A DNA stretch of 64,000 nt from Mesorhizobium sp. ZC-5. GTDB taxonomy: Bacteria > Pseudomonadota > Alphaproteobacteria > Rhizobiales > Rhizobiaceae. This document shows positions 25,911 through 34,379 of this stretch, in pieces. Numbering within the stretch: the first letter of the stretch is position 1; every line of letters starts with the position of its first letter. A program made the position numbers and the translations under genes. The DNA lies in the NCBI RefSeq assembly GCF_025753855.1, contig NZ_JAOWPT010000001.1:1-64000 (forward strand). Direction: 5' to 3'. The notes under the pieces are model-generated. The model was given only the letters and a program-made list of their open reading frames with translations. It had not been told where the DNA came from and made no database searches.

Positions 25911-27007
25911 CTCAACCGCTCCGTCTTCAGATAGCTTTTCTGGCGACGGAACATGTCGCGGCGGTAGAAGGGGAACAGCTCGAAATAGGTGCGGATCTTG
26001 ACCCAGCGGCCATAGATGCCGGTCGGCTCGAACAGGATAAAGAGGATCAGGATAACCCCGAAAACCGCGCTTTCGAGCCCGGGGATTGCCATTGAGCCGG
26101 TGCCAAGCAAGCCGCCGATGAAATCGCGCGACAGCGCGATCGCCTGCGGCAGCAGCGCCACCACGATGGCGCCGAAGAAGGCGCCGTGGATCGAGCCCAG
26201 CCCGCCGATGACGATCATCAAAAGCAGCTGGATAGAGATGATGATGGAGAAGGTCTCGTTGTTGAAGACGCCGGCGAAATGCCCCATCAACGCACCGGCC
26301 AGCCCGGTGATGGCGGTCGAGATGCCGAAGGCGGTCGCCTTGGTGCGGGCGACGTTGACGCCCATCGCCTGCGCCGAAACCTCGGAATCGCGCACCGCCG
26401 CGAACGCCCTGCCGAGCGGCGCCCGCAACAGGTTGCGGTAGACGAGTACGGTGAGGACGACGACCAGCAGTACCAGCCAGTAGAAGCGATCCGGCGTCAC
26501 GTAGCGATCGATCTCCAGCCCGAACATGCTGATGGTGGGCGTCATCAGCCCGGTGACGCCACCGGTGAGCGGCTCGGCCAGCACGATGATGTCGTCGGTG
26601 AGGATGGCGATCGCCAGCGTCGCGATGGCGAGATAGATGCCGTGCAGCCGTGCCGTCGGGATAGCGAGCAGCACACCGGCAAACCCCGCGATCAGTCCGG
26701 CCAGCGGGAACGACACGATGAACGGCAGGCCAAGCCTTTCCTGCAGGAGTACGTTGGCGTAGCAGCCGATCGCCAGGAACGCGGCGTGGCCGAGGCTTGC
26801 CTGCCCGCTCTGGCCGACCAGCACCATCAGCCCCATGCCGGCGATGGCCCAGATCAGCATGTTGGTGACCTCGCCGAGCAGGAAAACGTCGAGCAGGACG
26901 GGCAGCACGAGCGCCAGCGCCAGCAGCGCCAGATACCATGCGGCCTGCGCGCCATGGCGGAAGAGATTGATGTCGGCGTCGTAGGAGGTTTTGAAGACCG
27001 TCCGCAT
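25907..27007 (-). CDS. Liv-type ABC permease, LivM-like (locus A)
   Basis: A 366-residue inner-membrane permease with about nine membrane segments and the LivM signature GQASLGHAAFLAIGCYANVLL. The cytoplasmic coupling loop RAFAAVRDSEVSAQAMGVNVARTKATAFGIS follows, with GGLGSIHGAFFGAIVV near the end. It forms the channel with the LivH-like protein. Its start lies six bases after the LivH-like stop codon. Confidence 0.9.
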   Translation of the reverse strand: MRTVFKTSYDADINLFRHGAQAAWYLALLALALVLPVLLDVFLLGEVTNMLIWAIAGMGLMVLVGQSGQASLGHAAFLAIGCYANVLLQERLGLPFIVSFPLAGLIAGFAGVLLAIPTARLHGIYLAIATLAIAILTDDIIVLAEPLTGGVTGLMTPTISMFGLEIDRYVTPDRFYWLVLLVVVLTVLVYRNLLRAPLGRAFAAVRDSEVSAQAMGVNVARTKATAFGISTAITGLAGALMGHFAGVFNNETFSIIISIQLLLMIVIGGLGSIHGAFFGAIVVALLPQAIALSRDFIGGLLGTGSMAIPGLESAVFGVILILFILFEPTGIYGRWVKIRTYFELFPFYRRDMFRRQKSYLKTERLR

Positions 27008-27013
27008 CGCCGC

Positions 27014-27889
27014 TCAGACCTTCTTCCGATGGACCTGGGCGAGAATGCCGTGCGGACGGAACACCAGAATCAGGAAGAGCAGCAGGTAGGGCATGATCTG
27101 CGAATAGCCGGCGGCGATGTAGCGCGAAGCGAACGGCTCGATCAGCCCGACGATGATGCCGCCGAGCAGCGCGCCGGGCAGGCTCCCGAACCCGCCGATG
27201 ACCGCCGCGGCGAAGGCCTTGATGCCGAGCAGTCCGGCCGAAGGATCGATGGCGCCCTTGGAAGCGAAGAGCACGCCGGCAATGGCCGCGACGGCGCCGG
27301 CCAGCGCCCAGATCAGCGAGTGCACCCGCTTGACGGGTATGCCCATGTAGTAGGCGGCAAGCTGGTTCTGCGATGCGGCCTGCATGGCGATGCCGAGCTT
27401 GGTGCGGTTGAAATAGAGATAGAGCATGACTGTCAGAAGCACGGTGACGACGATGACCGACACCTCGTCGAGGCCGAGCACCACGCCGCCGAAACGCAGA
27501 TCCTTGCCGGCGATCGGCGATTCCAGCGATACCGTCTCGTGGCCCCAGATCGCTCCGGCGATGAAACGCAGCACGAAACCCAGCGCAATGGTAAGGATGA
27601 CGACGGCGATCTGCGATTGGCCGAACATGCGGCGAAGGACGATCAGGTCGAGCAGGTAGCCGAATACGCCCATGATGAAGATGGCGATCGGCACCGAGAG
27701 CCAGAACGGCAGGCCGAGCCAGGCCTGGTTGGTGAGCCCGACGGTGATGAAGGCACCGAGCATCATGAAGTCGCCCTGGGCGAAGTTCACCGCTTCCGTC
27801 GCCTTGTAGATCAGCACGAAGCCGAGCGCGATCAGCCCATAAACGCAACCATTGGCCAAGCCGCTGACGACAAGCTGCAATACGTCCAA
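27014..27889 (-). CDS. Liv-type ABC permease, LivH-like (locus A)
   Basis: A 291-residue inner-membrane permease with about eight membrane segments. SGLANGCVYGLIALGFVLIYKATEAVNFAQGDFMMLGAF is the LivH N-terminal signature, and GGFGSLPGALLGGIIVG is near the C terminus. The start is a TTG at 27889 with GGAGGA seven bases upstream; no ATG serves better. First gene of the transporter part, 85 bp after the MDR reductase gene. Confidence 0.9.
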   Translation of the reverse strand: MDVLQLVVSGLANGCVYGLIALGFVLIYKATEAVNFAQGDFMMLGAFITVGLTNQAWLGLPFWLSVPIAIFIMGVFGYLLDLIVLRRMFGQSQIAVVILTIALGFVLRFIAGAIWGHETVSLESPIAGKDLRFGGVVLGLDEVSVIVVTVLLTVMLYLYFNRTKLGIAMQAASQNQLAAYYMGIPVKRVHSLIWALAGAVAAIAGVLFASKGAIDPSAGLLGIKAFAAAVIGGFGSLPGALLGGIIVGLIEPFASRYIAAGYSQIMPYLLLFLILVFRPHGILAQVHRKKV

Positions 27890-27943
27890 AGACGTCCTCC
27901 TCCTCTTCCCGCGATCTTGCGCCGCGTTTGTTCAACTATAAGC

Positions 27944-27961
27944 TGCCGTTCCGGAACGGCA
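27944..27961. promoter_or_regulatory. 18-bp perfect palindrome TGCCGTTCC|GGAACGGCA
   Basis: Self-complementary over 18 bases, 54 bases upstream of the LivH-like start and just after the MDR reductase gene. Symmetry without a T run fits an operator better than a terminator. Its regulator is unknown. Confidence 0.45.
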
Positions 27962-27973
27962 ACAAGCCCTACT

Positions 27974-29014
27974 TCAGTCTGGCTTGATGAACACCTTTCC
28001 ATTCGGTTTGGCGAGTGCGGGCGGCACGTCAGCCATCGCCTTCGAAAGCGGCACTATAGCCGTCACATCGGTTGCCCAGCGCCCGTCCGAAAACCGTTTC
28101 TGTGCTTCCATCACCGCCCGATTGCGGCGCTCCGGCGATTCGCGCATCCACATCGGCAGCCAGAAACCCTCGATCACCTTCTGCTGGAAGATCAGTTGGC
28201 CGGGCTCGAGGATCGGCGTCGTCGAGGGGTCGAGCCGGCCGTAGACAATCCAGCGCGAGCGCTTCGGCATGACGTGGAAGATGCCGGCCGCGAGCGGCCC
28301 GGTCATTGCATCGAGGAAGATGCGTGGCTGCTCGGCCTTGACGACGTCCTTGAGACTGGACTTGAAGTCCTCCGCTTCGGAATTCAGCACATGCGCGGCG
28401 CCGATTTCCTTGAGAAGCGTTATCTGGTCGTCGCGCCGCACGATGGCGATCGGCCGGAAACCTTCCTCCCTGGCCACGGCAATGATCAGCTTGCAGAGCT
28501 GGCTGGCGCCGGCCGTCACGATGAAGGCCTTTTCGCCTTCGTCCTTGACGATGCCGAACATGGCGAGCGCCGTCAGCGGATTGACGATCATCGCCGCGCC
28601 GTCCTCGTCGCGGACCGTGTCGATGAGCGGAATGCAGGCGGCGGCCTCCGCCACCGCATAGTCGGCCCAGGAGCCCCAGCCGCTCGTACCTGTCGCGAAG
28701 GCGACACGCTTGCCGGCGAAGCTTTTCGCCAGCGGTTCGTCGCCGGTCGCCGCGACGGTGCCGACGCCTTCGAAGCCGGCCGGCTGGCCCTTCTGGCGCG
28801 GTTGCCCGTACATGCCCTTCAGAAACATGACATCCGACGGGTTGATCGAGGCGAGATTGACCTTGATGAGGAGCTGTGTCGGCTTCGGCGACGGAACCGG
28901 CACGACACCCGGCACGACATAAGGCTCCATCGCTTCCAGCGCGCTGCCCGATGGCTTCGGCGCATAACCGTCGTTCGTCTGCAGCAGCGCTTTCATCTCG
29001 GCGGGGATAGCCAT
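27974..29014 (-). CDS. Zinc-free MDR oxidoreductase (enoyl-CoA reductase / quinone oxidoreductase-like)
   Basis: A 346-residue medium-chain dehydrogenase/reductase. It has an N-terminal GroES-like domain (LASINPSDVMFLKGMYGQPRQKGQPAGFEGVGTV) and a Rossmann domain (FIVTAGASQLCKLIIAVAREEGF). It lacks the cysteine cluster of zinc alcohol dehydrogenases, so it belongs with quinone oxidoreductase or trans-2-enoyl-CoA reductase relatives. I prefer the ATG at 29014 (GGAG eight bases upstream) over the GTG at 29023. In an acyl-CoA cluster, reduction of an enoyl or carbonyl intermediate is plausible but unproven. Confidence 0.8.
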   Translation of the reverse strand: MAIPAEMKALLQTNDGYAPKPSGSALEAMEPYVVPGVVPVPSPKPTQLLIKVNLASINPSDVMFLKGMYGQPRQKGQPAGFEGVGTVAATGDEPLAKSFAGKRVAFATGTSGWGSWADYAVAEAAACIPLIDTVRDEDGAAMIVNPLTALAMFGIVKDEGEKAFIVTAGASQLCKLIIAVAREEGFRPIAIVRRDDQITLLKEIGAAHVLNSEAEDFKSSLKDVVKAEQPRIFLDAMTGPLAAGIFHVMPKRSRWIVYGRLDPSTTPILEPGQLIFQQKVIEGFWLPMWMRESPERRNRAVMEAQKRFSDGRWATDVTAIVPLSKAMADVPPALAKPNGKVFIKPD

Positions 29015-29028
29015 GGGTCGCACTCCGA

Positions 29029-29997
29029 TCAGGGTTTCAGGATCAGCTTTCCGACGGCGCCGCGGCCGATGACACGGGAGAGTACCTTGGCGGCATCGGC
29101 AAGCGGATATGTTCCTTCGACGACCGGTTTGATCTTGCCGGCCATGTACCAGCCTATCAGTTCCTTCATGTTTGCCGAATAGACCTCCGGCTCCTTGCGC
29201 GTGAAGGCGCCCCAGAACACGCCGACCACGCTGAAACCCTTGACCAGCGACAGGTTGACCGGAAATTTCGGGATCGTGCCGGAGGCAAAACCGATCACCA
29301 GCAGCCGGCCGTTCCAGCCCATCGAACGCGACAATGCATCGAACACCTCGCCGCCGACCGGATCGAAGGCGACATCGACGCCCTCGCCGCCGGTTGCCTT
29401 CTTCAGCTCGTCCTTGAGGTTTTCATAGCCGAGCACGATGTCGGCACCGGCGCTCTTGGCGACCGCGCGCTTCTCGTCGGAGGAGGCGACCGCGATCACC
29501 CTGGCGCCCATCGCCTTGCCGATCTGCACGGCGGCGACGCCCGTTGCGCCGGATGCGCCGAGCACGCACAGCGTTTCGCCCGGCTTGAGCTGTCCGCGCT
29601 GCTTCAGCGCATGATGCGAGGTGCCGTAACCGCAGATCAGCGCGCAGGCGTCGGCGGCGCTCATACCGTCCGGCAGCTTCATGACGGCGGACTCCTTGAC
29701 GCCGACCTTTTCGGCGTAGCTGCCGATCGTCGAGAGTGCCGCTACCCGGTCGCCCACCTTCACCGACTTGACGTCGGGCCCGACCGCGACGGCGCGTCCC
29801 GCCGCTTCCATTCCCGGCACGAACGGCACTTGCGGCTTCATCTGGTAGAGGCCCTGGACCAGCAGCCCGTCGGGGAAATTGACGCCGATCGCCTCGGCCT
29901 CGATCACCACGGTGTCGCCGCTGACTTCCGGTTCGGGCCAGTCCGCATAGTCGAGTGCTTCGATGGGACCAAATTCGCGTGCGATAATCGCTTTCAT
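29029..29997 (-). CDS. NADPH:quinone oxidoreductase-like MDR protein
   Basis: A 322-residue zinc-free MDR enzyme of the QOR type. It has VNFPDGLLVQGLYQMKPQVPFVPGMEAAG at the substrate cleft and CVLGASGATGVAAVQIGKAMGARVIAVASSDEKR for NADPH. The start at 29997 (MKAIIAREFG) is the canonical family N terminus; the longer ORF adds 52 unconserved codons into the acyl-CoA dehydrogenase gene. It begins seven bases after the dehydrogenase stop codon, so it belongs to the same operon. Confidence 0.87.
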   Translation of the reverse strand: MKAIIAREFGPIEALDYADWPEPEVSGDTVVIEAEAIGVNFPDGLLVQGLYQMKPQVPFVPGMEAAGRAVAVGPDVKSVKVGDRVAALSTIGSYAEKVGVKESAVMKLPDGMSAADACALICGYGTSHHALKQRGQLKPGETLCVLGASGATGVAAVQIGKAMGARVIAVASSDEKRAVAKSAGADIVLGYENLKDELKKATGGEGVDVAFDPVGGEVFDALSRSMGWNGRLLVIGFASGTIPKFPVNLSLVKGFSVVGVFWGAFTRKEPEVYSANMKELIGWYMAGKIKPVVEGTYPLADAAKVLSRVIGRGAVGKLILKP

Positions 29998-30004
29998 ACC
30001 GGTA

Positions 30005-31240
30005 TCAGACCTTTTCCTGCGTATATTTGCGCAATTCGTTGCGTGCCACCTGCCGGCGATGCACGGCGTCAGGACCATCGGCCAGCCGCAGCGTCCGCAG
30101 ATGCGTCCAGGAGCGCGCCAGAGGCGTGTCCTGGCTGATGCCCTGCCCTCCATACATCTGCACCGCCTCGTCGGTGACCTTCAGCGCCACCTTCGGCGCC
30201 ACCACCTTGATCTGGCTGATCCACGGAGCGGCCGCCCGTGCGTCGCCCTGGTCGATCATCCATGCGGCCTTCAGGCAGAGCAGCCTGGCCATCTCGATTT
30301 CCATGCGGCACTCGGCGATGATGTCGTAGTTGGCGCCGAGCTGCGCCAGCGGCTTGCCGAACGCCTCGCGGCGCATCGAACGCTTGCACATCAGCTCCAG
30401 CGCCATCTCGGCCTGGCCGATGGCGCGCATGCAGTGATGGATGCGGCCGGGCCCGAGCCGGCCCTGCGATATCTCGAAGCCACGCCCCTCACCGAGGATC
30501 AGGTTGGTTTTCGGCACCCGGACATTGTCGAAACGGAGGTGGAGATGGCCATGCGGGGCATCGTCGTCCCCATAGACCTTCATGGCGCGAAGTTTGGTCA
30601 CGCCCTTGGTATCGGCGGGCACCAGCACCATCGAGTGCTGTTGGTGCCGGACATCGCCGCCGGTCCTGACCATGACGATGTAGATGGCGCAGCGCGGGTC
30701 GCCGGCGCCGGAGGACCACCACTTCTCGCCATTCAGCACATAGCTGTCGCCATCGGCCTCGCATTTCATCGAAATGTTTGTCGCGTCGGAAGAAGCGACA
30801 TCCGGCTCGGTCATCAGATAGGCCGAACGGATCTTGCCTTCGAGCAGCGGCTTCAGCCAGCGTTCCTTGTGATCCTCGGAGCCGTAGCGTTCGAGTACCT
30901 CCATGTTGCCGGTGTCCGGCGCCGAGCAGTTGAAGGTTTCCGCGCCGAGATGCGCCTTGCCCATCTCCTCGGCCAGGTAGGCATATTCGACAGTGGAAAG
31001 GCCGTAACCCTTGTCGGAGCCAGTCAACCAGAAGTTCCACAGACCACGCTCACGCGCCTTGGCCTTCAGCCCTTCAAGGATTTCGGTCTGCCTGTCCGTG
31101 TAGGTCCAGCGGTCGCCGCTCTTGCCGACCTCGGCAAGAAACTCTTCGTCGAGCGGGATGATCTCCTCGCGCACCATACGGCTGACCCGTTCGTGGATCG
31201 GCTTCAACCGATCGGTCATACCCAGGTTCATGTCGGCCAT
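30005..31240 (-). CDS. Acyl-CoA dehydrogenase, ACAD10/11-LvaC-like
   Basis: A 411-residue FAD-dependent acyl-CoA dehydrogenase. It has YLMTEPDVASSDATNISM (FAD loop), EKWWSSGAGDPRCAIYIVM, and MYGGQGISQDTPLARSWTHLRTLRLADGPDAVH. In place of the usual catalytic glutamate loop it has the ADGPD motif typical of ACAD10, ACAD11 and LvaC relatives. Those proteins act with an APH-type kinase on 4-hydroxyacyl-CoA esters; such a kinase is encoded at 33341-34378. Its start follows the TetR stop without a gap. The specific reaction is inferred. Confidence 0.85.
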   Translation of the reverse strand: MADMNLGMTDRLKPIHERVSRMVREEIIPLDEEFLAEVGKSGDRWTYTDRQTEILEGLKAKARERGLWNFWLTGSDKGYGLSTVEYAYLAEEMGKAHLGAETFNCSAPDTGNMEVLERYGSEDHKERWLKPLLEGKIRSAYLMTEPDVASSDATNISMKCEADGDSYVLNGEKWWSSGAGDPRCAIYIVMVRTGGDVRHQQHSMVLVPADTKGVTKLRAMKVYGDDDAPHGHLHLRFDNVRVPKTNLILGEGRGFEISQGRLGPGRIHHCMRAIGQAEMALELMCKRSMRREAFGKPLAQLGANYDIIAECRMEIEMARLLCLKAAWMIDQGDARAAAPWISQIKVVAPKVALKVTDEAVQMYGGQGISQDTPLARSWTHLRTLRLADGPDAVHRRQVARNELRKYTQEKV

Positions 31241-31882
31241 TCACACAGTTCCTTCCGTTGCACCAAGGCCGCCGAGTGCGTATGCGACCACCTGTTCGAC
31301 GATCCTGTCGATGTCTTCCGATGTTTCGCCGTCGCGCGGCGTGTACCAGAAGATCGGCGAGTTCAGCGTCATGAACATGAGCTGGTTGGCGATGCTGAGA
31401 TTGGCGAAGCGCATGGCGCCTTCCCGCTGCGCTTCGGCGATCGTCTCGCGAAAAATGTTGCCGTACTTGGTGCGGTCTTCGAGCAGCTTGCCGAACACGT
31501 CGCGCTGCTGCGGCGTCGTCGAGCCCCTTAGGTGCATCTCCACGCCTTCCCAGACGGCGCGCTGGAACGACTTGGTATCGATCATCAGGCGAACATGGAT
31601 GGTGGCCATCTTCTTCCAGCGTTCGACCGCCGGACCCGGCATATCCCGGCAGGGTGCGATCGCGGCGTAGATCATGTCGATGCCGGTGCGAAAAACCTCC
31701 GCGAAGAGATCGGCCTTCGAGGGAAAGTGATGATAGATGCGGCCCTTGGTGGCGCCAAGCGCCCGCGCCACGTCGTCGATCGAAGTCACCGCATAGCCGC
31801 GTTCGAGAAAACAGGCAGCGGCGGCGCGCAAGATGTCGGCGCGCGAATCCTCCACTCCAAGTTCCCCGACGCTGAGCGCCAT
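31241..31882 (-). CDS. TetR-family transcriptional regulator
   Basis: A 213-residue repressor-type protein. The N-terminal TetR helix-turn-helix covers about residues 12-60 (ADILRAAAACFLERGYAVTSIDDVARALGATKGRIYHHFPSKADLF). A helical ligand domain follows. The ATG at 31882 (MALSVGEL) has GGAGG 11 bases upstream; the longer reading adds 13 residues. It leads the acyl-CoA dehydrogenase operon and faces a divergent SDR gene across a perfect inverted repeat (31959-31978). Autoregulation and control of both arms are likely, probably with an acyl-CoA effector. Confidence 0.88.
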   Translation of the reverse strand: MALSVGELGVEDSRADILRAAAACFLERGYAVTSIDDVARALGATKGRIYHHFPSKADLFAEVFRTGIDMIYAAIAPCRDMPGPAVERWKKMATIHVRLMIDTKSFQRAVWEGVEMHLRGSTTPQQRDVFGKLLEDRTKYGNIFRETIAEAQREGAMRFANLSIANQLMFMTLNSPIFWYTPRDGETSEDIDRIVEQVVAYALGGLGATEGTV

Positions 31883-31958
31883 CGGTCTGCAATCCTCCCT
31901 GTGGGCAGCGGCGATTGACAATCGCTGCTTTCGGGTCTTTACGGCCCGTCAAATGATG

Positions 31959-31978
31959 AACATACTACCGGGTATGTT
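31959..31978. promoter_or_regulatory. Probable TetR operator, AACATAC-N6-GTATGTT
   Basis: Perfect seven-base arms AACATAC (31959-31965) and GTATGTT (31972-31978) around TACCGG, in the 138-bp divergent gap between the TetR gene and the SDR gene. Size and symmetry are typical of TetR-family operators. Binding is inferred from position. Confidence 0.65.
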
Positions 31979-32023
31979 GTCAACGCGGCATCCCATTTAT
32001 GAACGCCGCGGCAGGGAGGAATG

Positions 32024-32839
32024 ATGGCCTATCTCGATGAGTTGTTTTCGGTCGCCGGCAAGAAGGCCCTGGTAACGGGGGCCGCCACCGGCATAGGCAG
32101 GATGGCCGCGACGGCGCTGGTGCAGGCGGGCGCCGAGGTGATGATCGCCTCGCGCAAGGGTGCCGATTGCGAGCGGGTGGCCGGCGAACTCAATGCGCTT
32201 GGCGCGCCCGGAAAGGCCGAGGGCTTTGCCGGCGACGTGAGTTCGGAAGCCGGGATCGACGCTCTGGTCGGCGGGGTCAAAAATCGCACCGACAGGCTGC
32301 ATATCCTGATCAACAACGCCGGCGTTTCCTGGGGGGAGCCGCTTGAAACCTTCCCCTATCACGCCTGGGGCAAGGTCTTTAACGTCAACGTCACGGCGGT
32401 TTTCCATCTCACCCGCGAATTGCTGCCATTGCTGGACAAGGCGGCAAGCGACGCCGACCCGGCCCGAATCATCAATCTGGGCTCGGTGATGGGTACCCAA
32501 CCGCTTGCCGACGATGCCTATTCCTACACCGCCTCCAAGGCTGCCGTTCATCACCTGACCCGCACGCTCGCCAGCGAATTCGCCAAGCGGCGGATTACCG
32601 TGAATGCTTTTGCGCCGGGGCCTTTCCAGAGCCGGATGACCGCCTTCGCTACCGGCACGGACGAAAAGGCCGAGCGGGTCGCCAGCCGCGTTCCCATCGG
32701 CCGGATCGGCTCACCGGGTGACATTGCCGGCGCAACATTGTATCTGTGCAGTCTGGCCGGCAGCTACGTCACCGGAGCCATCCTTCCGATCGACGGCGGC
32801 CAATCGGTGCAGCATGGCATGACGCTCTTCAAGGAGTGA
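32024..32839 (+). CDS. Short-chain dehydrogenase/reductase (first of the plus-strand arm)
   Basis: A 271-residue SDR. It has cofactor motif VTGAATGIGRMAATAL near residues 20-35, NNAG near residue 94, the serine in INLGSVMG, and catalytic YSYTASKAAVHH. C-terminal ILPIDGGQSVQHGMTLF. ATG codons occur at 32021 and 32024; the AGGGAGG ribosome site is only one base from the first, so the second is preferred. First gene of the plus-strand arm controlled from the inverted repeat at 31959. Could reduce a keto- or oxidise a hydroxy-acyl-CoA, as LvaD does. Confidence 0.88.
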   Translation: MAYLDELFSVAGKKALVTGAATGIGRMAATALVQAGAEVMIASRKGADCERVAGELNALGAPGKAEGFAGDVSSEAGIDALVGGVKNRTDRLHILINNAGVSWGEPLETFPYHAWGKVFNVNVTAVFHLTRELLPLLDKAASDADPARIINLGSVMGTQPLADDAYSYTASKAAVHHLTRTLASEFAKRRITVNAFAPGPFQSRMTAFATGTDEKAERVASRVPIGRIGSPGDIAGATLYLCSLAGSYVTGAILPIDGGQSVQHGMTLFKE

Positions 32840-32840
32840 C

Positions 32841-33344
32841 GTGCGCTGGAATGGAGTGCTTCCCTTGAGCTCGATCACGCTTGATGAATTGCTGGGTAAC
32901 ACCGGCAAGGAAGTTGGCATTTCGCCATGGCGGGTGGTGACGCAGACCATGATCGACCAGTTCGCCGATGCCACGGACGATCACCAATGGATCCACGTCA
33001 ATCCGGAGCGCGCGGCGGCTGAAACGCCGTTTGGCGGCTCCATCGCGCACGGGTTCCTGACGCTGTCCCTGCTCTCGGCGATGACCTACGAAACCTTGCC
33101 GACCCTCGAAGGCGCCGGCATGGGCATCAATTACGGCTTCGACAAGCTGCGTTTCATCACGCCGGTCAAGACCGGCGCCCGCATCCGCGCCCGCTTTTTC
33201 CTTGCCGACGTCAACGCGCGACCGTCCGGCTGGATACAGATCACCTACAATGTGACCATCGATATCGAGAATTCGCCGAAACCGGCGATCACTGCGAAAT
33301 GGCTGACGATCGCCGTCATGGAACGAAAGGAAGAGACTGCATGA
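32841..33344 (+). CDS. MaoC-family (R)-enoyl-CoA hydratase
   Basis: A 167-residue hot-dog-fold protein. It has the hydratase motif FADATDDHQWIHVNPERA...ETPFGGSIAHGFLTLSLLSAM, which carries the catalytic Asp/His pair, then GMGINYGFDKLRFITPVKTG. It hydrates an enoyl-CoA to a 3-hydroxyacyl-CoA. The GTG start at 32841 has AAGGAG four bases upstream and begins just after the SDR stop; a later TTG at 32865 is the alternative. Its stop overlaps the kinase ATG by 4 bp. Confidence 0.88.
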   Translation: MRWNGVLPLSSITLDELLGNTGKEVGISPWRVVTQTMIDQFADATDDHQWIHVNPERAAAETPFGGSIAHGFLTLSLLSAMTYETLPTLEGAGMGINYGFDKLRFITPVKTGARIRARFFLADVNARPSGWIQITYNVTIDIENSPKPAITAKWLTIAVMERKEETA

Positions 33345-34378
33345 GCGACCCGAATGCGCTTGATGCCGTTCTTCTTGCCCCTTATCTCGAAGCCCACATT
33401 CCAGGATTTTCCAATCTCGAGTCGGTCGAGAAATTCAAAGCCGGCCAGTCCAATCCGACTTACCTGCTGACGGCGTCCAGCGGCCGCTATGTGCTGCGCG
33501 CCAAGCCGCCCGGCGAGTTGCTGAAATCCGCCCATCAGGTCGACCGCGAGTTCCGTGTCATGCAGGCGCTGGCCAGCACCGCCGTTCCGGTGCCCAAGGT
33601 CCTACACCTTTCGGGCGAGGATTCGCCTATCGGCCGCATGTTCTATGTCATGGATTTCATCGACGGACGCATCTTCTGGGATCCGGCCCTTGCCGACATT
33701 GCGGACAATGCGGAACGCGCCGCGATCTACGATTCCATGAATGCCACGCTGGCAGCACTGCACGACGTCGACATCGAGGCGGTCGGCCTCGGCGGCTACG
33801 GCAAGCCCGGGAATTATTTCGAACGCCAGTTGGGCCGCTGGTCCAGCCAGTACCGGGCTTCCGAAACGGGCGCCGTCGCCGATATGGACAGGCTGATCGG
33901 GTGGCTGGAAGAAAACCAGCCCGCCGATGACGGGCTGGTGTCGCTCGTTCATGGCGACTACCGGCTGGACAACATGGTCTTCGCGCCGGACCGGCCCTCG
34001 GTCATCGCCGTGCTCGACTGGGAGTTGTCGACGCTCGGCCACCCCTTCGCCGATATCGCCTATCAGTGCATGCAGTGGCGGTTGCCGCATTTTTCGTCGA
34101 GCTTCCGTGGCCTTGGCGGCGTCGACCGCGCAGCAATCGGCCTCCCCTCGGAAGAAGACTACGTCGCGACATATTGCAAAAGACGGAAAATTGCCGGGAT
34201 CGGCAACTGGACATTCTATCTTGCTTTCTCCTTCTTCCGTCTCGCCGCGATTTGCCAGGGTGTGTACAAACGCGCACTTGACGGCAATGCTTCGAATCCC
34301 GAAAAGGCGAAGCTTTACGGTGACGCAGTGAAACTGTTGGCTGGTCTTGCGGTGCGGCTGATCGACGGAAAGGAATGA
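33341..34378 (+). CDS. APH-like phosphotransferase (ACAD10/LvaA-type)
   Basis: A 345-residue protein kinase-like phosphotransferase of the aminoglycoside-phosphotransferase family. It has a nucleotide-binding N lobe with KFKAGQSNPTYLLTA and a lysine in VLRAKPPGELL. The catalytic loop is LVHGDYRLDNMVF (HxDxxxxN) and the metal-binding segment is VLDWELSTLGHPFADIAYQ. Both catalytic motifs are intact. Members linked to acyl-CoA dehydrogenases phosphorylate 4-hydroxyacyl-CoA rather than antibiotics. The start at 33341 overlaps the MaoC stop. Co-transcribed with the SDR and MaoC genes. Confidence 0.87.
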   Translation: MSDPNALDAVLLAPYLEAHIPGFSNLESVEKFKAGQSNPTYLLTASSGRYVLRAKPPGELLKSAHQVDREFRVMQALASTAVPVPKVLHLSGEDSPIGRMFYVMDFIDGRIFWDPALADIADNAERAAIYDSMNATLAALHDVDIEAVGLGGYGKPGNYFERQLGRWSSQYRASETGAVADMDRLIGWLEENQPADDGLVSLVHGDYRLDNMVFAPDRPSVIAVLDWELSTLGHPFADIAYQCMQWRLPHFSSSFRGLGGVDRAAIGLPSEEDYVATYCKRRKIAGIGNWTFYLAFSFFRLAAICQGVYKRALDGNASNPEKAKLYGDAVKLLAGLAVRLIDGKE

Positions 34379-34379
34379 G

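Noticed and set aside
26186-29182. 998-codon open frame on the plus strand
   Set aside because: Antisense to the LivM, LivH and reductase genes, with low-complexity charged translation and no motif.
33341-34378. Antibiotic resistance (aminoglycoside phosphotransferase)
   Set aside because: The fold is shared, but overlap with MaoC and SDR genes and the ACAD partner indicate acyl-CoA metabolism.
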